Below are positions 35,364 to 48,297 of a stretch of 64,000 nucleotides of DNA, piece by piece. Within the stretch, counting starts at the first letter, position 1. Every line of letters starts with the position of its first letter. The position numbers and the translations under genes are program-made. Below the pieces are notes generated by a model. The model ran no database searches, was not told the origin of the DNA, and was given only the letters and a program-made list of their open reading frames with translations. Source of the stretch: Anthopleura xanthogrammica. Taxonomy: Eukaryota > Cnidaria > Anthozoa > Actiniaria > Actiniidae. The stretch covers positions 4,600,453-4,664,452 of the forward strand of contig OZ025208.1 in the NCBI GenBank assembly GCA_964019055.1, read 5' to 3'.

Positions 35364-36119
35364 GCTTATGGAGCTTTGAATTTTTTCGTTTACTTGTTGT
35401 TTTATATGGTTATCGCAATAAAATTAATTCAAAAATACATTCACAATATAAAAAAAAGAGTTAACTATAGTATCAAGCAAATTTCTACCCGTTTTACCCT
35501 TTTTACAGAAAATAAACAGAGTGAGATGGAGGCTTGATTTTTAGATAAAAGCAAATCTTACCTGCTAACTGTCGAGCAGTCTTAGAGAGACAAATTCCCC
35601 TATTTATCAGTTTTTGTTGATCCTAAGCTGTCTTGAGTAAATAAAATCTTCAGATTATTCATCATTCAAAGAAGCTGGCGGTGAAATTCTTCAAGCTAAG
35701 GAGGTACAATTAAACACTGACATCCAAAGCATATGCTCCAATCTCTGGCGACTCGTTCAACAGCTGCACTGGAAGTTAACCTAAACTTGAAAGACATATT
35801 TGTCGCTTTTATCACTTTTGATTCTATCCAGCAAGCTTATTTTGTAAGAAAGTATTTTGGAAACTGTCTTTTTTGACAGTTATAAGCCATACCTCTCACT
35901 ATAAGTACTGTAAGTTTGAACTGATGACAGTGAACTAATATGGAAATGAATTGTGCAAGAATCAATGTAACGGCTTCCATATATGGCTGGAGCGTGACAT
36001 TTGTCCTGGCTTTTAACATTCAGAAATAAATTACATAAAGAAACTGTTTTAATCAACGTTTTTAGAGGTTCCCTTATTGGCATATACTAAAACAATTATT
36101 CACCTTGGGCTCAGTGTGG
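35364..36119. other. Gap right of E2, no gene seen
   Basis: About 750 bp of AT-rich sequence; only short minus-strand ORFs without recognisable content. Confidence 0.5.
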
Positions 36120-36449
36120 TATCAGCGAATATTTACCTCGAATAAGACTCGCGGCTCGTAGATTCGGAGACTCGCGGCTCGGAGACTCGCGGCTCGGAGA
36201 CTCGCGGCTCGGAGACTCGCGGCTCGGAGACTCGCGGCTCGGAGACTCGCGGCTCGGAGACTCGCGGCTCGGAGACTCGCGGCTCGGAGACTCGCGGCTC
36301 GGAGACTCGCGGCTCGGAGACTCGCGGCTCGGAGACTCGCGGCTCGGAGACTCGCGGCTCGGAGACTCGCGGCTCGGAGACTCGCGGCTCGGAGACTCGA
36401 GGCTCGGAGACTCGAGGCTCGGAGACTCGCGGCTCGGTAAATATTCACC
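36120..36449. repeat. 15-bp GC-rich minisatellite, about 18 copies, with inverted flanks
   Basis: GGAGACTCGCGGCTC is repeated almost perfectly from 36166 to 36435; two units carry CTCGAGG instead of CTCGCGG. Because 15 is a multiple of three, both strands stay open, giving false Ser/Arg/Glu and Leu/Arg/Ala ORFs. The array is flanked by a short inverted pair (CGAATATTTACC at about 36126 and GGTAAATATTC at about 36436), as if it had expanded inside a small foldback element. Confidence 0.95.
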
Positions 36450-36739
36450 GATATTCACTTCGCCTTCGGCGTATAATTGTTAAATATCTTATGCACATTA
36501 TATTGTCTTCTTGTTTCGTTTACTATTTAGTACTAAATAGTGATAAGTTTCGCACGCTTTTATATTTGTATCTATACACCTGACCCCAGCAGTGTCCAAA
36601 TGTGAGGGCTCACCAAAATACACTATGTGACTCGTAAAATATCCAGTGGTCCATAACATGATATCCTGTTTTGTAGATTTTTTTTCTTTCTTGAAATCCA
36701 TCCTTTGGATAACATACATTATAAAATCTATAATTTAAT

Positions 36740-38220
36740 TTATATGTTTAAATTTTTCATCATAATTTCATTTTTTTTCTTTTGTCCATAGTATATAAAG
36801 AACTGAAGAACAACAAAGAAAACAAAAGGAAATAGACTTTCAAAAGATTCCAAAACGTTTTCAACCTTTGTCACTACTGGCTCAAAGACTGATTTCAAAC
36901 ACTCAAAGTTGTCCTTCAAAGATGGCAAGCAATCTGGCAGCTTTAACGTAATGTTGTTGTTCAGCATTAAGGACTTAGAAGAGTAATTTTGTTGATGGGC
37001 CTCCTTTATCTCCTGACAGTAGGAACCACAATACACCATTGGGAATATTTTCATATTGCTGTAATTTTCTGCTCTCTGAAAGCTCCTGCACAGTTGATGA
37101 TCACATCTTCCACATTTACCACATGCAGAAAGGACACCGCCTTACTCATAGCACTGTCTGTCACCAGTTGGGATGGTCTTGAATTTCCCACATTCATATT
37201 GAAATTCCATTGTTTTTAAGTGTTCTCTTATTTGATTCTCAGGACCAAAGATGTCATAGGCTGTATGTATTAAAAATTTAGTCGATGATTAAAAGTTTAT
37301 CAGCATCTCAGTTAATGTGCCATGATAGAGGCATGTGAATAATTGTCCAAGGTGTTAAAAAAAACCTATCATTGGAAACTCACCGTTCGTATTGCTTCGA
37401 TGCAGAGGCCCGGCTACCTTTCAAGATGGTGCAGGTAACTGTGAAGGGGACTATTCTACCAAAAAAAAAAACCAACTAAATGCTAACTGACATGTAAAAA
37501 TCTAGCCTGTGATACAGAGTGCAGTCTTATAGTTTTCCCTTTTCCTGGTATGCCCATATAAATATAAAACCATCTTTTGAGTGGCCTTGTTTTTTCATGA
37601 AAACCTGAAAATTGTTAAATGTGACTTTAGATTTTTAATTCATTTGAGGTTGGCACTTAGTGCATGAGTCAATGTAAACCCCGGCTTAAGAACAAGGTGC
37701 AAAAATTTAGTGAGGGAATTTGAAACAAATAATTTCCCAGGGGGTATCTAGCCCCTCACTTTACAATGGCAGCTCCTCTGGTCTCTTTTTTCTCTTTTCT
37801 GATTAATAATATCTTTGAATAACTGTTCCTTTGTGTCTTCCTGCAAAAGAAATGGAATAAACATTTATGTTAATTATTTATGAAGTTCTGGAAATTTTTC
37901 AATAAACCCATTTATTCTTAACCAATATGGTTATCAATGGTTAATTAGCCTTTCCAGAATTGAGGAATGAACTGGGGTCAGTGGGATATAATAATCTAAG
38001 GTGTGGTTCCAAAATATTTCATTGCCATTTTTGCAACTTCTACAACATCATCACCATATCTTTGAAACATGCCAGTTGTTAAATAAGACAGTCTCTCTTT
38101 CTCAAGTAGTTTGCTAAAGTCATAAAAATCATCAGATACATGGATCAGGCCATGTGTTCGATATTCCCTCTCTTCAGTGACATTCAGGGTTTCTGGGTAT
38201 TTTATATCTTACGAAAGCTT
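36740..38220 (-). pseudogene. Decayed minus-strand gene of unknown family
   Basis: Three coding-like segments. 38220-37990 minus reads THGLIHVSDDFYDFSKLLEK, then GMFQRYGDDVVEVAKMAMKY, ending in TAG. About 37842-37770 follows a good acceptor (TTTGCAG) with EDTKEQLFKDIINQKREKRD. 37210-36740 minus starts MEFQYECGKFKTIP, has a TAA, then a Cys-rich stretch (ACGKCGRCDHQLC) and PMVYCGSYCQEIKEAHQQ. The Cys spacing suggests a zinc-binding module. I do not recognise the protein; in this context a transposon-derived gene is plausible. The order of segments supports one transcript on the minus strand. Confidence 0.35.
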
Positions 38221-38572
38221 ACATGAACAAAATGAGTTGACATAGAGATGAGTTAGGCTTAAGGTGGCATTCCAACAAAAAGTTTTGCTATTTTCCTCCT
38301 GATTGGGCACCTCACAAAGACCACCAAAGAAAAGCAGACCGAGGTGTAACGCTTCGAAATTCTAAAACCTTGCATGCAGTTACGTCAAAGCTTGTACCAG
38401 TTGGATCACGTGAGTACCATTGCATTCCAGTTTACTTATTTGACATATGTATAGTCTAAACAAATACAGTTTACTTCTCAATATTGAAAGCCGAAGAACA
38501 ATTCTAGTTGCGTACGCTTATACTTTTTTCATGCAAGCGTGCCCGTGATTAATTGATCTGTTATGCTTTCAG

Positions 38573-41500
38573 CTACATGCAAGCGTTGTCGGCTCAGTCT
38601 AGGAAGTATAACACCACAGTTGTCAACTGATGAACCTCCTGAAGAACAGCCTCAAGAGGAAGCTGGTGTGAGTGCTGCGAACACCAAAGAAACTGAAAAC
38701 GTGGAAGAAAGTATCATTGTTGTAAACCAAGAGGTAAGTATCCTCAAAATAGCTAGACAACTTTAGATCTCGGTTAGCAAGAGTTTTTGTCGTTAAATGC
38801 TATTTTCGAAGCACAGATGGCGTAGCAGTGAGACCGGTCGCCAATTTATTTTAGTCTCCGGGTTCTCCAATTTTCCTCCCTCCGCACAAAAATCAACTGA
38901 ACTTCTAAATTCCAATAGGAATTTCAGTGGTCGAATTAAGAGCTACTCTGTTGAGATGTCACTGCTAAATCCCATTTATTTTTTATTTATCAGTTTTATT
39001 AATTACTCATAAGTAGTCAATTTGATTTTTTATTTTTTTTGGCTTTTATTATTTGAAGGAAGCTCAAGCTAGCGACAGTGTATATGAAGAAAGCTATCAT
39101 GTCAGTTTATGTGAAGAAATGGAAGAGCTAACGATTGCTTCTACTGCCTCTGATATAAGCCATTTTACTGCAAAAACGGGTAGCAATTCTAGTGAGTCAG
39201 CTAAAAACACAAAGGCTGACCAAATTTCTCAACAAACACTGTTAAATAAATTTCTCCAAGCAAGTGGAAAAGAAGAAATAAGCCTGCGAAAAAAGCCATG
39301 GAGCCAATTTAGTACCCGTACAAAGAACGTCCATGTATCGAAAGCGGGCAATGCTATTGTCGCTGTCCTTGAAGTTGTCGTACCAGAGAACGTATCTGCC
39401 CTATGGGAAGCTGTAAAAAGCTCTAAAACAGTGGAGTCTGCAATCGGCACAAAGGATTCTGGACCAGAAATAATGTATTTAGAGGCATTAGCAGAAGCAT
39501 ATCAGAATGCTGCTTCTTGGGAGACTCGCAGGCAAATTCTATCAGTCATGGCGGATCTGGTGCCCTACAAAACAATCCAAGAATACATTCCTGGAATAAC
39601 TCGATACAGAATAAAGACGGCAAGGCATCATGCGCTACAACATGGTCGTGGTGCAGTCATAGATTCTAAAAAGTGCCCCAGAATGCGGATTAACCTTTCG
39701 CAGTTGGACCACTTCTTGAGTTTTATCACAAGCCCTCACGTGGTACAAGACTTGCCGTTCGGACAGCGGTACCTTAAACTCTCGAATGGGAAACTTTTGG
39801 AGACCCAAAATGTTATACGAACAATGATTCCTGAGCGTATAATCAAGCAATATCAACAATATTGTAGTGAAACCAACTTTACTCCATTTAGCAAGTCGAC
39901 AATGCAAAGGATACTGTCTTCATGTACAGCCAGTGTACGTAAATCTTTGCAAGGTCTTGATTACTCTTCTGCAGATGGAGTGAAAGCTTTCGATGATCTG
40001 GTATCGCTGATCGAAAAGCTTGTTGTTGATGCACAACTAGAGAGACAGGAAGGTAAACGACTCCAGCAAACTTTAAAAGAAGGAAAGTCCTACCTCAAAA
40101 ACGACTACAAGGTATTTAAAAAAATCAATGCTAGAATAACTTAACAAATGAAAAATATAGCGAAAGAGAGTTAAATAGAACATGATAATGAAATAGGTCA
40201 TGTAAAGTTGTCCATTCTGACGATTTCATATTCCTTAATCGCAAAAATTCCTCTTTTGTACTATATTTCTTGCTAAAGGTAAAAGAGGGAAAAAGTTGAA
40301 GTGCAAAGTCGGTCATACACAAAAAGACGTCAATGCAGCCCGAAAGGCGGTTTCCGCCTCAATCCCCCTGCACATTCTTCCTATAGCTATGATTTGTTCG
40401 GGGTTTACGCGTTTTTTTGTGGCTTCAATAACCGGCAATCTTTTCTTTTAGGTACATGTTTCCTTGTCTTGCAACGTCGCTGACCACTGTATCTCGTACT
40501 CCGTTAATGACCCGAGGGAAAAGTGCTTCAAGACTGCCTGCGACCATGCACATGACACTCGTTGACAATGGCAAACTCCAGCACCAGACCTTTGTCCACA
40601 TAGTTAAAAACAACAACCAAGAAAGCGAAAGTGTCATTCAGCTTACCAAACACAGCCTGGTTTAGCTTAAGAAAGAGCATCCAGAGATCAAAACTGCGTA
40701 CCTTAGACAAGATAACGCAGGCTGTTACCACAGCGCTGCACTGCTGGCTGGGTGCAGTCTTTTAAGAGAAACAGGCATTAACATCCAGCGCTTTGGACTT
40801 TAGCGACCCACAAGGCGGCAAGGGACCATGCGACAGAAAAGCTGCCTCCATCAAGGCGCATATACCTCGTTTTATAAATGAAGGCCACGATGTTCTTAAT
40901 GCTAAAGACCTCAAGGATGCAATTTTGTCTCATGGGGGCCTCAAAGGTGTGCGAGTTTGTGTGGTAGAAACAGCGTCAAGTGTACAAGTATTAAAGCCAG
41001 TAGTTTGGAAAGGAATCAGCACCTTAAACAATTTCCTGTACCTAACAGCTGACTCATGCACTGTATGGAAGGCATACGATGTAGGATCAGGAAAGTCTAT
41101 CCAGTGGTCTGAATTAAATTGTAAGTATAAAATTTATTTACAGTATTTAGCCCAATAAACTATAATACCATAAACTATAGTACGTGTGTAATAGGAATTT
41201 TTCTTTTTAGTTCAAGGAGGGAAAGTCCCTTGCCAATTTTCAGACGAGCACTTGTCAGCCGGTGACTTTAGTCAAGTTGAACAAGGGAAAAAAGAGAGGG
41301 GAGAGCGTGTAGACGGCGAAGAGAAAGAGAGAGAAGAAGAAGATGAAGCTGAAAAAGAGGAATATAAAGAAGAGGAAGAAGAGGAATCAGGGAAACAAGA
41401 GGAAGAGAGAGATGAGAAAGACAGCGAGGAAGAAGAAAACGGGGAACCGGAGAAAGAGTCAAGTGAGAATAACGTTAGAGAAAGCGCACTTTTTTTGTGT

Positions 41501-42245
41501 CCTATTGAAGGCTGCATCCTCACTTCCCAAAAACATCGATTCCTAGAAAACCATTTGAGTTTCGGTAAATGCAAGCTTGTGCCAGAACGAACCACTCTGT
41601 TGGATAAAGCTAAACTGATGTACCAAAAAAAGGTAGCCGAGGGAACCAGTGACCAGCCCTTCATCTCTGCTACCGTGCTCGTTTCTGATATTGATAGCGC
41701 ATGCAATTCCACTTTGATGTCAGAAGGGTGGGCACTAAAGAAGTCAAAAAGTTCCTCTCGATTTAACCAAAATCAAACAAATTAACTTGACACCAAATTT
41801 CGAATAGGACAAGAAACTGGCAGTAAGGCTGACCCCGCTCAAGTGGCAGCAGACATGAGAAGAGCGAAGAATGAAACTGGTCAGCGTCGATTTGAAGCGA
41901 AATAATTTTTGACAAATACAATCATACTTCTCAAGAACTGCATCAAAGTTGAAGCGCACAGGTTTAGACAACGAAAAGGAAACAGCTGTTGAAGAAGAAA
42001 TAGCCTTTGCTTCTGCACGAGCACACGTTTTGAAAGAATGTCAACTAACACATCCTATTGTTTATGACAGTTACAACATTTGTGAACTCTACAGCAAGGC
42101 ACAGCTAAAAAGGCTGAATATTGCCATGTTACGTCACATTTGTACGTATTTCCACATAGAAGTCGACACAATAACTGAAAGAAGAAAAGCGCCTTACATT
42201 TCAATGCTTTCCGATCTTGTTCAAGCATGTTCTTGTAACATGTAA
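38573..42245 (+). pseudogene. E3: third member of the E1-E4 transposase-like family, broken
   Basis: Exon 2 38573-38733 (TCKRCRLSL, same phase as in E1/E2), exon 3 39059-40111 (ETRRQILSVMADLVPYKTIQ, GITRYRIKTARHHALQHGRG, QGLDYSSADGVKAFDDL, ending NDYK), exon 4 from 40452 (VHVSLSCNVADHC). Then come nonsense changes and a deletion near 40640-40680 that removes the WAMKFLP region. Coding resumes with YLRQDNAGCYHSAALLAG, shifts frame, then DFSDPQGGKGPCDRKAASIK. Exon 5 from about 41206 has a Glu/Lys-rich stretch, C2H2-like CPIEGC...HLSFGKC, a broken homeodomain-like part, and the C-terminus (HPIVYDSYNICELYSKAQLK) to a stop at 42245. Exon 1 was not found, and no long inverted repeats were recognised. 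Confidence 0.8.
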
Positions 42246-43989
42246 ATCATTGGTGCAACAGCGAAGCCAAGGAGTGACTTAGTAGGGATTTCAGTTCTTG
42301 AATATTCAAAATCAACATAATTTACTTGAGGCTTGAAAGTAATAAATATGTCATTGAGTCAATCGAAACTTTTGCCCACCAGAAATGGAGTCATATTGCA
42401 CGAGAAAATCCAAAATCAGAATCATATTTGCATTATAAACTGGTCGAAACTGAAATACCGGAGCCTCAGTGAGCCCTAAAGGTGTACAGCTCATTTAATA
42501 TTTTTTGGATTTATCTTCAAATAGTAAACGCCTGTTGTTGGCCATGTCACTCGATTAGGACCATATTGAAGAAGAGCCAAGGATTTCAGTGTAAAGCTCG
42601 TCCAAATTGAGTAATATGGAAAAAGAAATATCACTGGTATTGTACTTTACTGTATTTATTGAAAAGAACGACCAGATTCAGTGATTTGGATTTATTTCCC
42701 CCATTTTGCAACTGAAGGTATGTCTCGCAATACGCGGCAGTGTTGCAATTTTGAATCTAGCATTGTAAACATTTTAAGATTTCAGAGGTGAAATTTTCAG
42801 TAGCCCAAAATTTTTATTGCAGTTATTTGAAGTAGAGATGTTGTACTTCAACGTAGTTATATTCAATTGAGCCCAGTCCATGTAGCAATTTGATTTTTTC
42901 TTGCCTCAATATTGGCTATTTTGGATGTTTTTAAAATATGCAAAAATTCAAAATTTTGAAAAATCTATAAAATATTTAGATTTTGATTAATTGCATCTTC
43001 TAGCTTCTCAAATACAAAAACATTCTTGTGCTTTCAGCTTATCAACTCATTTTGTTCCTGTAAGCTTTCGTTATTTTTTTAGAGATTTTTTCGCGAAGGG
43101 TGGTAGAAACCCGTAAAGAGCATCTCAAAAGCCGTAAAACCAAAAACGGCCCTGTCCTCCTAAAATAAAAATCTTTCGAACCTTATAATATTTTCCCTTT
43201 AAATAGGAACCTAAATGCTATCTTTTGGCAAAGTATGAAGATTCTCGATTTTTTTATTTTGCACACCATGGTCGACGCGTACGGACTCCCTCTCTTAAGT
43301 ACCTGATATTTACGTTGACCCCTAGGAACTTTTACAGTCTGTCCAATTGTCTGGCACACAGAGGCAAAAAGGTCTATCATATATTAAGCAGCCTTGAGTG
43401 TATGACGAGAAAGATCTTCATGGCCATTTCCTCGGCGATATTGAGGAAGAAAGACATCTACAAACTAGTCTTCAAACCTTTGAGCACTGAGGACATGTGC
43501 TTGTTCATGGACATAATTTTGCAGTTGCCCACATTGGAACAGCCCTGAGTAAGTAAAAGATTATCTACGTAAATATTCAAGCCTGACTAAATGTGAGTTG
43601 AAAATGATAAATATTTAGCGAAAATAATTTGAATTCAAATTTTTTAGCTAGTTTTCTTTTAAGAAATAGTGTTATGCCAAGAAAAAAAGAAGTATATTGG
43701 AAACTGTTGTATGATGTTTTCAATAAGCAGTTTGTGATATATATTATTTATCTAGTAGCTGCTCAATATGTAAGATAAATTTAAAACCCTGGTTATTACA
43801 GTGCGGACACACTAACTCGGGCCACTTGAACAAAAGTGACCAATCAGATAACACCTTAAAAAAATGACATTTCACTTCGATCATGCAGTAGTTTAATCAA
43901 GTAGTTGTTTTGATTGTTGACATAATAACACAAAGAGCTTAGGTACATTTGAGAGTCAATTTAAGTCCATGCATATTTCTTTCGATAAT
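42246..43989. other. Gap after E3, one unexplained ORF
   Basis: A 107-codon plus ORF at 43225-43548 (SLKYLIFTLTPRNFYSLSNC) does not match anything I know. The rest shows no feature. E3 terminal repeats might lie here, but I could not pair them with sequence upstream of E3. Confidence 0.4.
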
Positions 43990-46740
43990 TTACCTTCGCA
44001 ACTTAGAATGAAACACCTCAACTTTTTTTTGTCAAAACATTCAAGGAACCATGTACTAGAGTTGTAAGTTTTGGTTTTGTCTCTAAGTGGAATAGGACAT
44101 CAGACAAATGACAAAGAGTTGCCTTGTCATAATTCTTTCTCCTATATATTAAGAATTGTAAGGCAATTCTTAACATAGTGTGAAGCCACTGCTCATGATC
44201 ACCGCCCCTAAAAACAACCACATAGAAATAAAAGACAAGGGGAATGACTTCATCAAAGAGATGTAGAAGCATCAAGTACTGGGGATCTTTACAATATCCT
44301 CCAAAGTGATACAAAACCATGTTTCGTACAACTGTCCAACCACCAAATGTTGAAGCAATGAGTAAAGCAATCTTTTCAGATTTCGGTTGTGAAGTAATAC
44401 TTTATTCTGGACAAACAACCATTTGTAGGGGTTTGCAAATAATGGGCGGTACAGCAGCATGGTTGTTTCCTGAATGTTTAACGAAATATGGAATGGGCCT
44501 TGCCAGGGTATCAATGATGGAATATGTTGAGGGTCTGTTCTTGGATTCCACTGAAATGTACAATTAAATTTACAGTATTAGTTAACAAATAGTCAGCTAT
44601 ATTGATCTAATTTTACTCAATTTTTTTTGTGAGCTACTGTAAGAATTTTTTGAATTATCAAATTGTGGACTAACATTGTTTGACCTCACTGTTTTAATGA
44701 ACATTTATTATTTTAGATGTTAATTGTTTTAGCTTCCTTTGTTATTCATAGTTAACCAGTGCTATTTTGAATGGACTTGCAAAGACTTGTAATTGATTTC
44801 AGTTGAATAATGAACTTACATCAGCAACAATTTTCTTGTTGTATTTCCAGGTAGGAAAATGTCCCTCGAGAATAAATAGGTTTTCTTTCATGTATTCACA
44901 CCGTGAAGGTGCTACTGCTGTTATGTGTCGTAAAGAATCCATGTAGTCCTGCTTGCTGTGGAGATCCTGCAAGAACTCATCCACTAGCCAAGTAGTTCTC
45001 AGAAGATCCAAATTGTGTCCGTCTAATTTTTGATATCAACTTCATGTATCAATAATAATCATAACTTTATTAGTTGAGATAGGTTAATATAAAAAATACA
45101 CTTATCATCAAAAAGTATTTATAGTGCTAATTGAAATTGGATACATTTGATGTAATAGATTTACATGTAATAAAGAACAGAGAGAAAAATACTATTTACT
45201 CTTTTCCAATTCATATCTTCAGTATTTCTAGTTCTAGGTGGATCCTGGCATGGCATATGATATTAAAAACTATTTTTCTCTATGATCTTTTTTTCTTCAA
45301 ATATTTTATACTGCTAATACATATTGTTTTATCTTTTTAGGATTCTGTAATTAACCAACCTTAAGTTTTCAAAAAGTATTTATAGTGCTAATTGAAATTG
45401 GATACATTTGAGGTAATAGATTTACATGTAATAAAGAACAGAGAGAAAAATACAATTTACCCTTTTCCAATTCATATCTTCAGTATTTCTAGTTCTATGT
45501 GGATCCTGGCATGGCATATGATATTAAAAACTATTTTTCTCTATGATCTTTATTTTTTCAAATATTTTATACTGCTAATACATATTGTTTCATCTTTTTA
45601 GGATTCTGTAATTAACCAACCTCAAGTTTTCACAACTTTCTTTGGCAATTGACAAATCAAGATGCCTATACTCCATTGGAGAGTGTTCAAGGAAACTGGA
45701 CCCAAAGTAATCTGATAGAGAACCATTTCTTTCAAAGTATGTTATGAGTTCTTGAACGTCTATATCCCCCTACTGTCAGCAAATACCCCAGTTTTCATTT
45801 TCACCCTGACATTCCTGTGGATGGCCAGTAGATCTTGACTTGGAATGGCTTCAATGTTGTTGTGGATATCATTGCTGTGCACATATAGTATGCTGTGGAT
45901 GTTATTTGGTCCCTTGGACGTTTCTTACAATGGATGAAATGGATATCATCTTCCAATAGCAGTACAAAAGATTTGTTCTGTTTTATTAAACAAAAGACAC
46001 AATAGAAATTCATTGCTGACACATGACGTCATAGCTGCCATGTTGAAAGAACCTAACAAAAGACTTGTCAATTATTACTTTTTCGTATTAATTGGTTGTC
46101 TGTATGTTTGCTTTTTAACTGTAATTTTGGATGTACTGTATGTTGAACACTGAAAATTTTAGGTCTGTTACTAATACATAGGGCATTCTATAGGGCATAG
46201 AATATAGCATCCCCACTACTTTTGACCTAGGGTTCCCCAATATTGTAGGCCATGCTACGGGCCTGAAAGGTAACTGTATACTTACAATTTGGGCATTTTT
46301 AATAGCTTTATGCACTTCATCCTTATTTAGTTTACTTAATTCTTTTCTGTAAGCTAGCACAGTGTTTGGATGACATGACATGATGAAGTGAATTTATTTT
46401 CTTGAAAAGAATAAAGAATTATCATGTTCTTTATATAATTTGATAGAAAAAAGTTTTTCGTCATTCAGGATTGAAGTATACATCAAATTAAAAAGCCCAG
46501 GAGCATATTTATAACAAAAGGCCTTCATATCTTCAGGCTCTTGCCATTCTGATGGTGACTAGCATAAGCTTTATGAAATGCTTTGAATAATGAATCAAAT
46601 CTTTTGTCATATGTAAATAAAATATGTGAATAATGTCTTACCTTATTACATAGACCCAATTGTGTGTTTATTTTAATTTTCATGTATTTTTCAGATATCA
46701 TCTGGATGAGACAGACTGTAGAAGATAGCACCCAAAAGAA
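43990..46740 (-). pseudogene. Multi-exon minus-strand gene of unknown family, decayed
   Basis: Exon-like blocks with good splice sites: about 46721-46643 (acceptor TTCTACAG, donor GTAAGA), about 46378-46287 (MSCHPNTVLAYRKELSKLNK, donor GTAAGT), about 45990-45640 (VLLLEDDIHFIHCKKRP, then after a shift NNIEAIPSQDLLAIHRNVRV), 45020-44826 (LLRTTWLVDEFLQDLHSKQD, ILEGHFPTWKYNKKIVAD, donor GTAAGT), and 44562-44018 (WNPRTDPQHIPSLIPWQGPF, HISLNIQETTM, a shift near 44330, then GGDHEQWLHTMLRIALQFLI). I recall similar PWQGPFH...SLN repeat-family proteins in invertebrates and fungi but cannot name a domain. At least two frameshifts make it non-functional; probably transposon-derived. Confidence 0.45.
45110..45631. 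repeat. Tandem duplication, 261-bp unit, two copies
   Basis: AAAAAGTATTTATAGTGCTA to AATTAACCAACCT(T/C)AAGTT is repeated head to tail with a few base changes, inside an intron of the minus-strand gene. The duplicated short ORFs are not genes. Confidence 0.95.
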
Positions 46741-48297
46741 ATTTTAATGTCTCATTAGCAAAGAATGCAAAGACTTTTCTTCAGTTTTTATGCATAAGGG
46801 GGACTTGTTTACAGAAATCACCTATAAAGCCCCTTCAAAATTTACCCCCACCCCAAACCCAAAACATACTAAAATGTTTCCAAAAGTTATATTACAATTT
46901 GTTTAAAGACAGACATTGAAAAAATTACCTTGTAACTTATTCCTTAGTGTCAATTTTTCGTTTTGTAGTTGGGCTGTTGTATCTTGCAGATTATTGACTG
47001 ATGATTTTAATCTATTATTTTACTCTTTAAGTTTTCTTACTTTCTCAAGAGCTGCCTTGTGTGGGCTCAAGGAATCCCCTTCATTTACTGGTCTCTGCAT
47101 GATGTAAATTAGAAGTTATGTTTTTCGTTGTTGTTGAACCAAAAAAAAAACCAGAAATAATAGTTTTAGATGTTTTGTTGTACATATACCTTTCTTGCTC
47201 TCGGGCTTCTGTAAAGTGGATGACTTGTTATTGTTTCGTGCTTGTCAGCTACTTGCAAATGCTCAGTACAAATTTTTGAACTAATTTTTTTGTGTGTTTA
47301 TGCCGTCAAAAACTAAAAACAACCGAGCAGGGCAGTCAACAACTGTTTTTGAGCAAGGACCTGGGAGGGGGAAACAACACTCTTCTTTTCGTACTTCTTG
47401 AAAATAATGATAGCGGCATAAAAATACATTTGAAAGAAACCCACAAAAGCTTGCTTCAAGCCCATTATATAATTTGACAATACCGCTACACGTTCTAGAA
47501 CTGGAACCAATCAGAACAATTCCAGCTTTTTCGCAGTAATTTTCAGCCATGACGGGTTAAAAAACGGCATTTAGGAATTTCATCTTTTTATTTTAGATAC
47601 TTTACTACCAGGTAAGCTCTGAGAAAACCCCAAGAATGTGTGTGCAGACGCATCAAAACTTGGAGATAGGGCAGGAAAACGTAGGAGAAAAAAATTGCGA
47701 TAACAGTTTCTGATGGGAAGACTTGTTTATTACATAAATAGCAATGTTTTTACAACAGTTGATTGCATTCTGATTTTAAATTAAGGAAAAGCTATCATAT
47801 TGTTTAATATTGAATCGATTTAGAGGATTTTTGACAGGTTTGTTAGCAAGAAAAGATCAGGATTGATGATCGTTAGTTCTTGAATTTTATCGGCTAATCT
47901 CGATATATTAAAATCTCAAGCTCACATATGTTGTCCTGACCTTATAAATTCCAAAACACGAAGGGGACTTTGGTTAGTATTTTCGATGACTTGTGATTTT
48001 GTTGTCGAAATACAGAATAATTTAATAATTTAGTCCATCTTGTTTTTTAGAATTTTGCGCATGTGCAGAGGTTTTTAAACCATGTCGATCAGCATTGTTT
48101 TTGCATACCATTTCTTTGTTGTGGCAGTTGTGAATCTAGTTTCCTTTTTTATTTTCAGGAACTTTGTCTTTGATGAAACTATAAATCTTGTTTCATGCAT
48201 ATCTCACTATACAAACAGAATCCTCCATGTATTGAATTGCCAATGCTTTGGCAATTCATATAACTTATATAACTTATAACTTTGTGCTCTAAATGAG
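46741..48297. other. Gap, no convincing gene
   Basis: Short ORFs only; the minus ORF at 47281-47550 starts MAENYCEKAGIVLIGSSS and could be a 5' exon of the gene to its left, but I see no support. Confidence 0.4.

Noticed and set aside
36150..36437. CRISPR-like array
   Set aside because: Units are contiguous 15-mers without spacers, in a eukaryotic genome.
36111..36458. Two long repetitive ORFs (Ser-Arg-Glu and Leu-Arg-Ala repeats)
   Set aside because: Product of a 15-bp minisatellite whose length is a multiple of three.
41272..41712. Ser/Leu-rich minus ORF in E3
   Set aside because: Shadow of the Glu/Lys-rich plus-strand exon.
38270..43160. Terminal inverted repeats for E3
   Set aside because: I compared both flanks and found no convincing inverted pair; E3 may have lost its ends.
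43225..43548. 107-codon ORF as a gene
   Set aside because: No recognisable motif, splice context or repeat partner; listed only as part of a gap.
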